From positions 1-15,715 of the forward strand of contig CAJWOB010000020.1 in NCBI GenBank assembly GCA_913043885.1: a DNA stretch of 15,715 bases, written 5' to 3'. The position numbers and the translations under genes are program-made. The stretch comes from an uncultured Spirochaetaceae bacterium (GTDB taxonomy: Bacteria; Spirochaetota; Spirochaetia; SZUA-6; Bin103). The notes under the pieces were generated by a model. The model saw nothing but the letters and a program-made list of their open reading frames with translations, had not been told where the DNA came from and did not search any database. Shown one piece after another: positions 1 through 7,471 of the stretch (position 1 is the first letter of the stretch; each line of letters starts with the position of its first letter).

Positions 1-372
1 GACTCCAGCGAGATGGCATTCAAGATTGCCGGCAGCATGGCGTTCCGGGACGCCCTCAGCCGCGGCAAGCCGACGTTGCTCGAGCCGGTCATGGACGTCG
101 AGGTTCACACCCCCGAGGAGTATCTCGGCGACGTGATCTCATCGCTGAGTGCTCGTGTCGGCCACGTGGAGGGTATCGAAGATCGCTTTGGCGGGAAGAC
201 CGTCAAGGCCCGCGTCCCCCTCCGCACCATGTTTGGCTACGTCACTGACTTGCGGTCGATGACCAGCGGCCGCGCAACGCAGACTATGCAGTTCAGCTCG
301 TACGAAAACGCACCACGGAGTGTACAGGAGGAAATGGCAGCCAGTGGCAGCGGACGCCTGGCTACGGCCTAG
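1..372 (+). CDS. fusA: Elongation factor G, C-terminal part (5' end outside window)
   Basis: EF-G is the GTPase that moves tRNAs and mRNA through the ribosome after each peptide bond. The frame is open from base 1 (DSSEMAFKIAGSMAF), so the gene enters from the left and only about 123 C-terminal residues are present. These correspond to the end of domain IV and domain V: LLEPVMDVEV, then the EEYLGDV segment, then MFGYVTDLRSMTSGRA near the end, all in the usual order for EF-G. The pair of arginines often seen after the EEY segment reads ARVG here. The short tail ends SGSGRLATA. The GTPase domain cannot be inspected. A 44-nt gap leads to tuf, the usual str-operon order fusA-tuf. Family assignment is very secure; a paralogue such as EF-G2 cannot be excluded from this part alone, but the position next to tuf favours the main copy. 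Confidence 0.96.
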   Translation, partial: DSSEMAFKIAGSMAFRDALSRGKPTLLEPVMDVEVHTPEEYLGDVISSLSARVGHVEGIEDRFGGKTVKARVPLRTMFGYVTDLRSMTSGRATQTMQFSSYENAPRSVQEEMAASGSGRLATA

Positions 373-405
373 CGACAGCCTGTCTGGTAGGGAACTGCCG
401 GAGTT

Positions 406-413
406 AAGGAAGG
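406..413 (+). promoter_or_regulatory. Ribosome binding site of tuf
   Basis: A strong purine-rich Shine-Dalgarno stretch (AAGGAAGG) lies 3 to 6 nt before the tuf ATG at 417, in the 44-nt fusA-tuf gap. It supports the chosen start and fits the high expression expected for EF-Tu. I see no convincing promoter in this gap. Confidence 0.75.
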
Positions 414-416
414 AAA

Positions 417-1607
417 ATGGCGAAGGACAAATTCGAGAGAAGTAAGCCGCACGTCAACGTCGGCACCATCGGCCACGTCGACCACGGCAAGACCACCCTC
501 ACGGCGGCGATCACTCAGTATTGCGCCACCAAGTATGGCGACAAGCTGATGAAGTACGAGGACATCGACAACGCGCCCGAGGAGAAGGCTCGTGGTATCA
601 CCATCAATACGCGCCACGTCGAGTATCAGACCGACAACCGCCACTACGCGCACGTGGACTGCCCCGGGCACGCCGACTACATCAAGAACATGATTACCGG
701 CGCGGCCCAGATGGACGGCGCGGTGCTGGTGGTCTCCGGCCCCGATTCGGTGATGCCGCAGACGCGGGAGCACATCATCCTGGCCCGGCAGGTTCAGGTC
801 CCGGCCATCGTCGTCTACGTCAACAAGGTAGACCAGGTGGACGATCCCGAGCTTCTCGAGCTGGTCGAAGAGGAGATCCGCGACGTCCTCAAGGAGTACG
901 AGTTCCCCGGAGACGACATTCCGATCATCACCGGCTCGGCCCTCAGCGCGCTGGAGAAGCCGGAGGACGAGGACTCGATAAAGTCGGTGGTGGACCTTCT
1001 GGAGGCGATGGACAGCTACATCCCGCAGCCGGAGCGTGAGGTGGACCTCCCCTTCATGATGGCCATCGAGGACGTGTTCTCGATTGCTGGGCGTGGCACG
1101 GTGGTAACCGGCCGCGTCGACCGCGGCAAGATCAAGGTCGGCGAGGATGTCGAAATCGTCGGCATCAAGGACACCCAGAAGACGGTCGTCACCGGGGTCG
1201 AGATGTTCAACAAGCTGCTCGACGAAGGCGAGGCTGGCGACAACATCGGCGCGCTACTGCGTGGCATCGAGCGCCAGCAGGTGGAGCGCGGTCAGGTGCT
1301 GGCCAAGCCCGGCTCCATCACCCCGCACAAGAAGATGAAGGCCACCGTCTACGCCCTCTCCAAGGAGGAGGGCGGGCGTCACTCGCCGTTCTTCACCGGC
1401 TATCGGCCGCAGTTCTACTTCCGCACTACCGATATCACGGGAACCGTCACCCTGCCCGAGGGCAAGGAGATGGTGATGCCTGGTGATACCGCCGATCTGT
1501 CGATCGACCTCATCAACACAATTGCGGTCGAGCAGGGCCTGCGCTTCGCCATCCGTGAGGGTGGACGCACGGTCGGCGCTGGCACCGTTACCGAGATTAT
1601 CGAGTAG
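417..1607 (+). CDS. tuf: Elongation factor Tu
   Basis: EF-Tu carries aminoacyl-tRNA to the ribosomal A site as a GTP complex. The 396-residue length is normal. All GTPase motifs are visible: GHVDHGKT at residues 19-26, RGITI near 59-63, DCPGH at 81-85, NKVD at 136-139 and SAL at 175-177. Domains 2 and 3 follow, with GRGTVVTGRV and, further on, GGRHSPFF and YRPQFYFRTTDITG. The sequence resembles spirochaete EF-Tu as I remember it. One oddity is VVSGPDSVMPQT, where most EF-Tu proteins have DG before the (P/V)MPQT segment; here the glycine is a serine at residue 111. The start is fixed by a strong ribosome binding site. The gene sits between fusA and rpsJ and is probably co-transcribed with both. 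Confidence 0.98.
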   Translation: MAKDKFERSKPHVNVGTIGHVDHGKTTLTAAITQYCATKYGDKLMKYEDIDNAPEEKARGITINTRHVEYQTDNRHYAHVDCPGHADYIKNMITGAAQMDGAVLVVSGPDSVMPQTREHIILARQVQVPAIVVYVNKVDQVDDPELLELVEEEIRDVLKEYEFPGDDIPIITGSALSALEKPEDEDSIKSVVDLLEAMDSYIPQPEREVDLPFMMAIEDVFSIAGRGTVVTGRVDRGKIKVGEDVEIVGIKDTQKTVVTGVEMFNKLLDEGEAGDNIGALLRGIERQQVERGQVLAKPGSITPHKKMKATVYALSKEEGGRHSPFFTGYRPQFYFRTTDITGTVTLPEGKEMVMPGDTADLSIDLINTIAVEQGLRFAIREGGRTVGAGTVTEIIE

Positions 1608-1627
1608 CTGGCGGGGATCGGGAGCGA

Positions 1628-1633
1628 AGGGAG
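1628..1633 (+). promoter_or_regulatory. Ribosome binding site that decides the rpsJ start
   Basis: AGGGAG lies 9 nt before ATG 1643 but only 3 nt before the in-frame TTG at 1637. This favours the ATG as the rpsJ start. The tuf-rpsJ gap is only 35 nt, too short for the long structured leader through which L4 regulates the S10 operon in enterobacteria. Confidence 0.6.
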
Positions 1634-1642
1634 CCTTTGAGT

Positions 1643-1951
1643 ATGGCCGCAGAACGTATCCGGGTGCGATTGCGTGGGTTCGATGTCGAGTTGATCGACC
1701 AGAGCTCCAAGGCGATCGTGCAGACGGTCATCAAAGCGGGCTCTAGGGTCGCCGGCCCGATCCCGCTGCCCACCCGGACCAACAAATACACCGTGCTGCG
1801 GTCGCCGCACGTCAACAAGAAGTCGCGAGAGCAGTTCGAGATGCGGACGCACAAGCGGCTGATCGACATTCTGGAGCCGACGTCCGCGGTAATGGACGCG
1901 CTCATGAAGCTGGAGCTTCCGGCGGGTGTCGACGTGGAGATCAAGCAGTAG
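1643..1951 (+). CDS. rpsJ: 30S ribosomal protein S10
   Basis: S10 is a small-subunit head protein and, as NusE, also joins the transcription antitermination complex. The product is 102 residues, the usual size. It shows the family pattern: an N-terminal strand IRVRLRGFD, the conserved loop PLPTRTNKYTVLRSPHVNKKSREQFEMRTHKR (around residues 42-73), and the C-terminal strand GVDVEIKQ. Start chosen at the ATG rather than the TTG two codons upstream because of ribosome-binding-site spacing. Its TAG stop directly abuts the ATG of rplC with no spacer, which suggests translational coupling. It is the first gene of the S10 cluster. Confidence 0.97.
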   Translation: MAAERIRVRLRGFDVELIDQSSKAIVQTVIKAGSRVAGPIPLPTRTNKYTVLRSPHVNKKSREQFEMRTHKRLIDILEPTSAVMDALMKLELPAGVDVEIKQ

Positions 1952-2668
1952 ATGTTGGCGCTGATCGGTCGCAAGGTCGGCATGACACAGGTGTTCGGTG
2001 AGGATGGCGCGCTAGTCTCGGTGTCTCTGGTGCGCGTGCCGGAGAACGTGGTGGTGGGAGTTCGGACGGTCGAGCGGGACGGCTACGCCGCCACCATCCT
2101 CGGTGCCGAGCCGCTCAAAGAGCGTCGGGTGCGAAAGCCTTATGCCGGACAATTCAAGGCCGCCAGCTCTCCCACCCGACTGCTAATGGAAGTGCGCGAC
2201 TGGGAGCGCGACGATGAGGTCGGCACCACGCTGGGCGTCGACGTTATGGCCGACGCCGGCTTCGTCGATGTCCGTGGGACGTCGAAAGGCAAGGGTTACC
2301 AGGGCGTGATGCGACGCCACGGATTCGGCGGTGGCCGCAAGACGCACGGTAGCAAGTTTCACCGCGCGCCGGGTTCCACCGGGCAGTCGGCCAGTCCCTC
2401 GAAGGTGTTCAAGGGCAAGCGCATGCCCGGCAGGATGGGCGGCGAGCGCAGCACGGTGCAGAATCTGCCGCTCTTGGGCTATGACCCCGATCGCCAGCTG
2501 TTGATGGTCGGCGGGGCGGTGCCAGGCCCGCGCGGCGGCGTGGTGATGGTGACCAACGCGAAGAAGCAGGGCTCTGGCCGCAGGCCGCGCGCGATGCTGA
2601 TGCAACCGCAGGCGGTCGCCGACGACGCGGAGAACCAGGGCGCCGAGACGCAGGACGACCAGGAATGA
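1952..2668 (+). CDS. rplC: 50S ribosomal protein L3
   Basis: L3 is an early-assembling large-subunit protein whose long loop reaches towards the peptidyl-transferase centre. The product is 238 residues, longer than the roughly 210 typical of the family. The N-terminus MLALIGRKVGMTQVF and the central loop GSTGQSASPSKVFKGKRMPG (which contains the glutamine methylated in E. coli L3) are clear, followed by MGGERSTVQNL. The surplus is a C-terminal tail of about 30 residues after TNAKKQGSG, first basic and then acidic (ADDAENQGAETQDDQE). Starts immediately after the rpsJ stop and overlaps rplD by an ATGA. Confidence 0.97.
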   Translation: MLALIGRKVGMTQVFGEDGALVSVSLVRVPENVVVGVRTVERDGYAATILGAEPLKERRVRKPYAGQFKAASSPTRLLMEVRDWERDDEVGTTLGVDVMADAGFVDVRGTSKGKGYQGVMRRHGFGGGRKTHGSKFHRAPGSTGQSASPSKVFKGKRMPGRMGGERSTVQNLPLLGYDPDRQLLMVGGAVPGPRGGVVMVTNAKKQGSGRRPRAMLMQPQAVADDAENQGAETQDDQE

Positions 2669-3297
2669 AGGCAAGTGTAATTGGCGCCGGCGGTAAGGCC
2701 GGCGGAGAGATCAACCTCGACGACGGCGTGTTCGGCGTCGAGGTAAGCGAAGGCGCTATCTATCACGCCATTCGCAACGAGCTGGCCAACCGCCGAGTGG
2801 GTACCGCCGCGACCAAGGGGCGTAGCCAGGTGACTGGCAGTAACCGCAAGCCGTGGCGTCAGAAGGGGACCGGACGGGCGCGCGCCGGCGATCGCAAGTC
2901 CCCGCTCTGGGTTGGCGGCGGTACCATCTTCGGGCCGCAGCCTCGGGACTACTCCTATCGTATGCCGCGCAAGGCGAAGCGAGTGGCGCTGCGGTCTGTA
3001 CTTACCCAGAAGGGGATGTCGCAGCGCATCACGGTGGTCGACGGAGTGTCGGCCCCGAGCGGCAAGACCAAGGACCTGGTGAGCCAGCTCGAAGCTACTG
3101 TGGGCGGTGCGCGCTGCGTGTGGCTGGTCGACGGTGGCGACCAGCAGCTGCTTCGGGCCGGGCGCAACGTGCCGTGGCTCAAGATGTGCCCCTATCAGAC
3201 GCCAAGTGTCCACGACCTCTACTACGCTGACCGAGTGCTTATCGACAAGACTGCCGCTTCCAAGATGGTCGAACAGTTTGCGGAGGCGAAGCGGTGA
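2665..3297 (+). CDS. rplD: 50S ribosomal protein L4
   Basis: L4 lines the peptide exit tunnel through a long basic loop and in some bacteria represses the S10 operon. The 210-residue product has the hallmark loop NRKPWRQKGTGRARAGDRKSPLWVGGGTIFGP (about residues 62-93), then RMPRKAKRVALRSVL, and a Rossmann-like C-terminal half ending in MVEQFAEAKR. The start overlaps the rplC stop as ATGA, with an AGGA 9 nt upstream. The end overlaps the rplW GTG start. No enterobacterial-type regulatory leader is present upstream of rpsJ, so autogenous control of that kind is not expected here. Confidence 0.97.
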   Translation: MKASVIGAGGKAGGEINLDDGVFGVEVSEGAIYHAIRNELANRRVGTAATKGRSQVTGSNRKPWRQKGTGRARAGDRKSPLWVGGGTIFGPQPRDYSYRMPRKAKRVALRSVLTQKGMSQRITVVDGVSAPSGKTKDLVSQLEATVGGARCVWLVDGGDQQLLRAGRNVPWLKMCPYQTPSVHDLYYADRVLIDKTAASKMVEQFAEAKR

Positions 3298-3578
3298 TCA
3301 GCGAGATCATCATCGAGCCGGTGGTAACCGAGAAGAACAACGCGATGCGAGATGCTAACAAGTACGCGTTTCGCGTCGACGCACGCGCCAACAAGCACCA
3401 GATTCTGGCGGCAGTTCGCGATGCGTTCGACGTGCACCCCATCGGCTGCAACGTCCTGAATGTGTCGCGGAAGCCAAAGCGACTGCGCTACCGCACCACC
3501 GGCTACCGATCGGGGTGGAAGAAGGCAATCATCACCCTCCCCGCCGGCGAGACCATCTCGATCTTCGAAGGCGCCTAG
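3294..3578 (+). CDS. rplW: 50S ribosomal protein L23
   Basis: L23 sits beside the tunnel exit and is a docking site for trigger factor and SRP. The product is 94 residues with the family N-terminus (ISEIIIEPVVTEKNNAM), then NKYAFRVDARANKHQI and VNxxxxxRKPKRLRYR-type basic loop, followed by GWKKAIITLPAGETISIFEGA. The start is a GTG overlapping the rplD stop (GTGA), the only start giving a complete N-terminus. Ends one base before rplB. Confidence 0.96.
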   Translation: MISEIIIEPVVTEKNNAMRDANKYAFRVDARANKHQILAAVRDAFDVHPIGCNVLNVSRKPKRLRYRTTGYRSGWKKAIITLPAGETISIFEGA

Positions 3579-3579
3579 G

Positions 3580-4413
3580 ATGCCCACCAAGTCGACCAAA
3601 CCGAATACACCGGGTACCCGGTACCTAACTGGGCTGGACTTCAGCGACCTGGAAGGCGACGCCCGCGAGAAGAACCTCGTGAAGGGTCTACCGGGGAAAG
3701 CGGGCAGAGGGGCCCAGGGCCGCATCAGCGTTCGCCGTCGCGGAGGCCGGCACAAGCGGCTGTACCGCGTCGTCGATTTCCGGCGCGACAAGGTGGGAGT
3801 TCCCGGGAAGGTGGCCGCCATTGGCTACGATCCGAATCGCACAGCCAACGTCGCCCTTGTTCAGTATCTCGATGGCGAGAAGCGCTACATCCTGGCCCCG
3901 CGCGGACTGAGCGTGGGCGCTACTGTCACCAGCGGGCCCGAGGCCTCGGTGGAAGTCGGCAACGCCCTGCCGCTGGAGCGGATTCCTCTGGGCATGACGG
4001 TGCACAACGTGGAACTGCAGCTCGGCCGCGGCGGGCAGCTGGCGCGGTCCGCCGGCGGGGGAGCGACTATCGTGGCGCGGGAGGGCGACTACGTCTCCCT
4101 GCGGCTTCCGTCGGGGGAGGTGCGCATGGTGTTCCACAAGTGCATGGCCACGATCGGTGAAGTGGGCAACCAGGACCATATGAATATCTCCTACGGCAAA
4201 GCCGGGCGCGCGCGATGGCTGGGCCGGAGACCGAAGGTACGCGGCGTCGTAATGAACCCCGTCGATCACCCCCATGGCGGCGGCGAGGGCAAGAGCTCGG
4301 GCGGCCGCCATCCGGTCACCCCCTGGGGAAAGCCGACCAAGGGGGCGAAGACCAGGAATCCGCGCAAGGGTAGCAGCGCGTTCATCGTCACCCGGCGGAG
4401 GGGTAGGAAGTAG
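3580..4413 (+). CDS. rplB: 50S ribosomal protein L2
   Basis: L2 is essential for subunit association and the peptidyl-transferase centre. The product is 277 residues, standard length. Visible features are an N-terminal RYLTGLDFSDLE, a basic GRISVRRRGGRHKRLYR segment (about 47-63), the SH3-like core, and the signature MNPVDHPHGGGEGKSSGGRH with His230, the position equivalent to E. coli His229. It ends IVTRRRGRK. The ATG at 3580 is one base after the rplW stop. The frame is open further upstream, but that sequence is the rplW coding region read out of frame. The last base of the TAG stop is the first base of the rpsS GTG. Confidence 0.98.
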   Translation: MPTKSTKPNTPGTRYLTGLDFSDLEGDAREKNLVKGLPGKAGRGAQGRISVRRRGGRHKRLYRVVDFRRDKVGVPGKVAAIGYDPNRTANVALVQYLDGEKRYILAPRGLSVGATVTSGPEASVEVGNALPLERIPLGMTVHNVELQLGRGGQLARSAGGGATIVAREGDYVSLRLPSGEVRMVFHKCMATIGEVGNQDHMNISYGKAGRARWLGRRPKVRGVVMNPVDHPHGGGEGKSSGGRHPVTPWGKPTKGAKTRNPRKGSSAFIVTRRRGRK

Positions 4414-4694
4414 TGTCGCGATCGGTCAAGAAGGGCCCGTTTATCGAGCGGAAGCTATACCAGCGCGTGCTGGCGATGGCGGGGCAGTCCAGCAAGCAGA
4501 TGCTGCGCACCTACTCCCGCACCTCCACGATCATCCCGGAAATGGTGGGGCTCACCATTTCCGTCTACAATGGCAAGGCGTGGATTCCGGTGTTTGTCAC
4601 AGAGAATCTGGTTGGCCACAAGCTCGGTGAATTCGCGCCGACCCGCGTGTTCCGCGGCCATGCCGGCTCCGACCGGAAGGCGGTGCGCCGATGA
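4413..4694 (+). CDS. rpsS: 30S ribosomal protein S19
   Basis: S19 lies in the head of the small subunit, next to S13, near the A-site tRNA. The product is 93 residues, the usual size. The N-terminus SRSVKKGPFIERKL and the core TYSRTSTIIPEMVGLTISVYNGK, then VGHKLGEFAPTRVFRGHAG, match the family throughout. The start is GTG, overlapping the rplB stop by one base (TAGTG); no ATG gives the conserved N-terminus. Its end overlaps rplV by ATGA, so rplB, rpsS and rplV form a tightly coupled trio. Confidence 0.97.
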   Translation: MSRSVKKGPFIERKLYQRVLAMAGQSSKQMLRTYSRTSTIIPEMVGLTISVYNGKAWIPVFVTENLVGHKLGEFAPTRVFRGHAGSDRKAVRR

Positions 4695-5068
4695 TCGCCG
4701 CAAAGAAGGGCTACACGGCGCACGCGCGCTATATCCGCATGTCGCCGCGCAAGGTGCGGCCCATCGCCAACCAGGTGCGGCGAAAGCCGTACCCGGAGGC
4801 GATGTCGATTCTGGGCGCCATGCCCCACAAAGGCGCCATGCTGCTGGGCAAAGTGGTGAAGTCGGCGGCGGACAACGCGTTGTTTCAAAATCAGCAGCTC
4901 GACGAGGAAGCACTGTACCTACGCCACATTGAGATCAACGATGGTCCCCGCATCAAGCGCTATTGGGCGCGAGGTCGCGGTAGGGCGGACATGCTGATCA
5001 AGCCGATGTGTCACATCTCTGTGGCGGTAGAGGAGATCGCGCTTGCCGGCGACGCAGGCGCCGAATAG
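4691..5068 (+). CDS. rplV: 50S ribosomal protein L22
   Basis: L22 spans the large subunit and its hairpin lines the exit tunnel at the constriction, where macrolide-resistance changes occur. The product is 125 residues. The N-terminal ARYIRMSPRKVRPIANQVRRK segment is typical, as is the C-terminal hairpin DGPRIKRYWARGRGRADMLIKPMCHISVAV (about 86-115). The end of the hairpin reads KPMCHI where many bacteria have KRTSHI. The start overlaps the rpsS stop as ATGA. A 12-nt gap containing GGGG leads to rpsC. Confidence 0.96.
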   Translation: MIAAKKGYTAHARYIRMSPRKVRPIANQVRRKPYPEAMSILGAMPHKGAMLLGKVVKSAADNALFQNQQLDEEALYLRHIEINDGPRIKRYWARGRGRADMLIKPMCHISVAVEEIALAGDAGAE

Positions 5069-5080
5069 GGCGGGGTTGAA

Positions 5081-5800
5081 ATGGGTCAGAAAGTAAATCC
5101 AGTTGGCGTTCGCCTCGGCATCAACCGCACCTGGCGTTCGAAGTGGTACGTCGATCCGCGCGAGTACGCCTCCACGCTGCACGAGGATCTGTCCTTGCGT
5201 CGCACCATCGAGACCTCTCCAGAGACCCGCGGCGCCGACATAGCGGACGTCGAGATCGTCCGCCATCCGCAACGAATCACCATCATCATCCACACCGGCA
5301 GGCCGGGTGTGGTCATCGGCTCGAAGGGTTCGAACATCGAACGTCTTGGGGCCAAGTTACAGAAGCTGGTCGGCAAGAAGATCCAGATCCGCATCAAGGA
5401 GATCCATCGGCCCGAGGTAACCGCTCAGCTAATCGCGATGAACGTGGCGCGCCAGCTGCGGACGAAGGCCTCCTTTCGCCGGGCGCTCAACATGGCGGTC
5501 CAGAACGCCATGCGCGCGGGTGTCCAGGGCATCAAGATCAAGATCGGCGGCCGCCTCGGCGGTTCGGAGATGTCGCGCTCGGAGGAACGCAAAGAGGGGC
5601 GTATTCCGCTCCACACGTTTCGCGCCGACATCGACTACGGCTTCGCTGTCAGCTACACCGCCATGGGTACCATTGGCGTCAAGGTGTGGGTCTTCAACGG
5701 CGAGCTGTTCGGCGGAGAGAGCAAGGACGACGCCGGTCTGCTGCTGCGCCGTCAGCGTGGCCGTGCGCCGGGCGGCGGCCCTGCGGGCCGAGAGGACTGA
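5081..5800 (+). CDS. rpsC: 30S ribosomal protein S3
   Basis: S3 is at the mRNA entry channel and contributes to ribosomal helicase activity. The product is 239 residues. It starts MGQKVNPVGVRLGI, has a type II KH domain with the GSKG loop at residues 80-83 (VVIGSKGSNIERL), and the C-terminal domain with GIKIKIGGRLGGSEMSRSE, RIPLHTFRADIDYGF and GVKVWVFNGE. The tail after the last strand is Arg/Gly-rich and ends GPAGRED. Three bases separate it from rplP, whose ribosome binding site (AGAGGA) lies in the last codons. Confidence 0.97.
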   Translation: MGQKVNPVGVRLGINRTWRSKWYVDPREYASTLHEDLSLRRTIETSPETRGADIADVEIVRHPQRITIIIHTGRPGVVIGSKGSNIERLGAKLQKLVGKKIQIRIKEIHRPEVTAQLIAMNVARQLRTKASFRRALNMAVQNAMRAGVQGIKIKIGGRLGGSEMSRSEERKEGRIPLHTFRADIDYGFAVSYTAMGTIGVKVWVFNGELFGGESKDDAGLLLRRQRGRAPGGGPAGRED

Positions 5801-5803
5801 TCT

Positions 5804-6223
5804 ATGCTCAATCCCAAACGAGAGAAGCACCGCAAGCGGCAACGCGGGCGGCTGCGTGGCCAGGCCACACAGCGGAACGATGTCGCCTTTGGCGACTTCG
5901 GCCTGATGGCGCTGGAGCCACGGTTGGTCACCAACCGCCAGATCGAGGCCGCGCGCATCGCCATGACGCGACACGTGAAGCGTGGCGGCAAGGTGTGGAT
6001 CCGCATCTTCCCCGACATGCCATACACCAAGAAACCGGCCGAGACCCGCATGGGTAAGGGCAAGGGCAATCCGGAATACTGGGTCGCTCGCGTCAAGCCC
6101 GGGACGGTGATGTTCGAGCTCGGTGGCGTGCCCCGCGACGCCGCCTCCGAGGCGCTTACGCTCGCCGGCAGCAAGCTGCCGATGAAGACGCGCATGTTGG
6201 TGCGGCGCGGGATGGACGTCTAG
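5804..6223 (+). CDS. rplP: 50S ribosomal protein L16
   Basis: L16 helps shape the A site and the path of incoming tRNA on the large subunit. The product is 139 residues, standard. It begins MLNPKREKHRKRQRGR and has QIEAARIAMTRHVKRGGKVWIRIFPDMPYTKKPAETRMGKGKGNPEYWVARVKPGTVMFEL in the order expected, with the arginine-containing ETRMGKGKG loop. Stop codon overlaps the rpmC ribosome binding site. Confidence 0.97.
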   Translation: MLNPKREKHRKRQRGRLRGQATQRNDVAFGDFGLMALEPRLVTNRQIEAARIAMTRHVKRGGKVWIRIFPDMPYTKKPAETRMGKGKGNPEYWVARVKPGTVMFELGGVPRDAASEALTLAGSKLPMKTRMLVRRGMDV

Positions 6224-6227
6224 GAGG
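6222..6227 (+). promoter_or_regulatory. Ribosome binding site of rpmC overlapping the rplP stop
   Basis: A full-consensus AGGAGG begins inside the rplP TAG stop and lies 5 nt before the rpmC ATG at 6233. It confirms the rpmC start and suggests that ribosomes finishing rplP can reinitiate there. Confidence 0.75.
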
Positions 6228-6232
6228 CTTGG

Positions 6233-6493
6233 ATGAAGGACTCCTTCAGTGACCTCGCGTATCCGGAGCTGTTGGTGAAGCGCGAGGAGCTGCGCAAGCA
6301 GCACCGCGACGCACGTTTCAATACCGTCGTCGGTCACGTAGACAACCCGGTGCTCGCCCGCACGCTGCGCCGCAAGATCGCGCGATTGAACACCCTCGTG
6401 CATGAGTACGAGATAGGGATCCGCGTTGCGGCGGCGGAGCCGGCGACTGCGGCCGCGACCGAGTCCGAGCCGACCGAAGGCGAGGGGCAATAG
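6233..6493 (+). CDS. rpmC: 50S ribosomal protein L29 with C-terminal tail
   Basis: L29 is a small two-helix protein near the tunnel exit, next to L23. The product is 86 residues, about 20 more than usual. The helical core runs through residues 1-65 (LVKREELRKQHRDARFN, then VDNPVLARTLRRKIARLNTL), and the rest is an Ala/Glu/Thr-rich, probably disordered tail ending EPTEGEGQ. Similar tails occur on several other proteins of this window. TAG abuts the rpsQ ATG with no gap. Confidence 0.94.
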   Translation: MKDSFSDLAYPELLVKREELRKQHRDARFNTVVGHVDNPVLARTLRRKIARLNTLVHEYEIGIRVAAAEPATAAATESEPTEGEGQ

Positions 6494-6748
6494 ATGGCAG
6501 CACCACGACGTCGCGTCCTCTCGGGCGAGGTAGTCAGCAACAAGATGGACAAGACCATCGTCGTGCGAGTCGGCCGGCGGCGGCTGCATCGTCTCTACAA
6601 GAAGTACGTAAACGTCAGCCGCAAGCTGAAGGCCCACGATCCGAACAACGAGTGCGCGATCGGCGACACCGTGCGGGTGGTCGAAAGCCGTCCGTTGAGT
6701 CGCGAGAAGCGCTGGCGGCTCCTCGAGATAGTCCAGCGCGCCGACTGA
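6494..6748 (+). CDS. rpsQ: 30S ribosomal protein S17
   Basis: S17 is a primary 16S rRNA binder with an OB fold. The product is 84 residues, typical. It shows LSGEVVSNKMDKTIVVRV, then the YKKYVNVSRKLKAHDPNNECAIGDTVRVVESRPLS segment, and RWRLLEIVQ, all in family order. A GAGGGG in the rpmC tail at 6482-6487 is a good ribosome binding site 6 nt before the start. It is the last gene of the S10 group; 13 nt separate it from rplN, with no sign of a terminator or new promoter. Confidence 0.97.
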   Translation: MAAPRRRVLSGEVVSNKMDKTIVVRVGRRRLHRLYKKYVNVSRKLKAHDPNNECAIGDTVRVVESRPLSREKRWRLLEIVQRAD

Positions 6749-6761
6749 GCAGGAAGTATCG

Positions 6762-7130
6762 ATGATCCAGATGATGACCTATCTGAATGTCGCCGATAAC
6801 AGCGGGGCGAAGCGCGTGCAGTGCATCAAGGTGCTTGGCGGCTCGAAGCGCACGTCCGCGTCGGTGGGCGACACGGTGGTAGTCGCCGTCAAGCAGGCGC
6901 TGCCGCGTGGTGCGGTGAAGAAGGGTGACGTCACCCGTGCGGTCATCGTTCGCACCAAGAAGGAGCTTGGCCGCGCCGACGGTAGCTACATCCGTTTCGA
7001 CGACAACGCCTGCGTTCTGGTGGACCCCGCCGGGAACCCCGCCGGCAAGCGGATCTTCGGCCCGGTGGCGCGCGAGCTGCGTGAGAAGGACTACATGAAG
7101 ATCGTGTCGCTGGCTCTGGAGGTGCTGTAG
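6762..7130 (+). CDS. rplN: 50S ribosomal protein L14
   Basis: L14 lies at the subunit interface and binds the silencing factor RsfS in many bacteria. The product is 122 residues, exactly the family norm. MIQMMTYLNVADNSGAKRVQCIKVLGG and VKKGDVTRAVIVRTKKE, then YIRFDDNACVLVD and GTRxFGPVARELR-like GKRIFGPVARELRE, are recognisable. AGGA 7 nt upstream supports the first ATG. It is the first gene of the spc group but follows rpsQ by only 13 nt. Its TAG stop shares its last base with the rplX GTG. Confidence 0.98.
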   Translation: MIQMMTYLNVADNSGAKRVQCIKVLGGSKRTSASVGDTVVVAVKQALPRGAVKKGDVTRAVIVRTKKELGRADGSYIRFDDNACVLVDPAGNPAGKRIFGPVARELREKDYMKIVSLALEVL

Positions 7131-7471
7131 TGGCCGCGCTGCGTAGTGCGCCCGCACCTCTGGTGCGCACCAAGTTCCGAGTCGGCGATCAGGTTCGGAT
7201 CATCGCCGGTCGCGACAAGGGCAAAGAGGGCCGCATCCTCAGCATCGACTCGAGCAAAGGCCGGGTCGTTGTCGAGGGCCTCAACATGGTGAAGAAGGCG
7301 GTACGGCCGACGCAACAGAACCAGAAGGGTGGGCTCAGCGATGTCGAGGCCCCCCTCAATCTCAGCAACGTGATGGTGGTGTGCAAGCGCTGCGGTATCT
7401 CCAGGATAGGGTTCACGGTCAATGGCGACCAGAAGACCCGGGTGTGCCGCAAGTGTGGGGAGGAGCTGTGA
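7130..7471 (+). CDS. rplX: 50S ribosomal protein L24, C-terminal Cys4 form
   Basis: L24 initiates large-subunit assembly by binding the 5' region of 23S rRNA. The product is 113 residues. The KOW segment is clear (KFRVGDQVRIIAGRDKGKEGRILSI, about residues 15-39), as is VEGLNMVKKAVRPTQQNQKGG. The C-terminus carries two CxxC pairs, Cys85/Cys88 and Cys106/Cys109, forming a probable zinc ribbon found in many but not all bacterial L24 proteins. The start is GTG overlapping the rplN stop (TAGTG). Overlaps rplE by GTGA. Confidence 0.96.
   Translation: MAALRSAPAPLVRTKFRVGDQVRIIAGRDKGKEGRILSIDSSKGRVVVEGLNMVKKAVRPTQQNQKGGLSDVEAPLNLSNVMVVCKRCGISRIGFTVNGDQKTRVCRKCGEEL

Noticed and set aside
374..384. 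Small inverted repeat GACA-GCC-TGTC after fusA as a possible terminator
   Set aside because: The stem is only four base pairs with no following T run, and tuf follows within 44 nt with a strong ribosome binding site. Probably chance.
1608..1642. Possible S10 leader or promoter between tuf and rpsJ
   Set aside because: Only 35 nt long, with a ribosome binding site and no visible hairpin series or promoter boxes.
3460..3579. Upstream extension of the rplB frame into rplW
   Set aside because: The frame is open, but the translated sequence is rplW read out of frame. The ATG at 3580 gives the conserved L2 N-terminus and standard length.
5429..6637. Antisense open frame of 402 codons across rpsC, rplP, rpmC and rpsQ
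   Set aside because: Long antisense frames are expected opposite GC-rich coding sequence because stop codons are rare there. The translation is rich in His, Arg, Leu and Ala with no recognisable motif, and four certain genes lie on the other strand.
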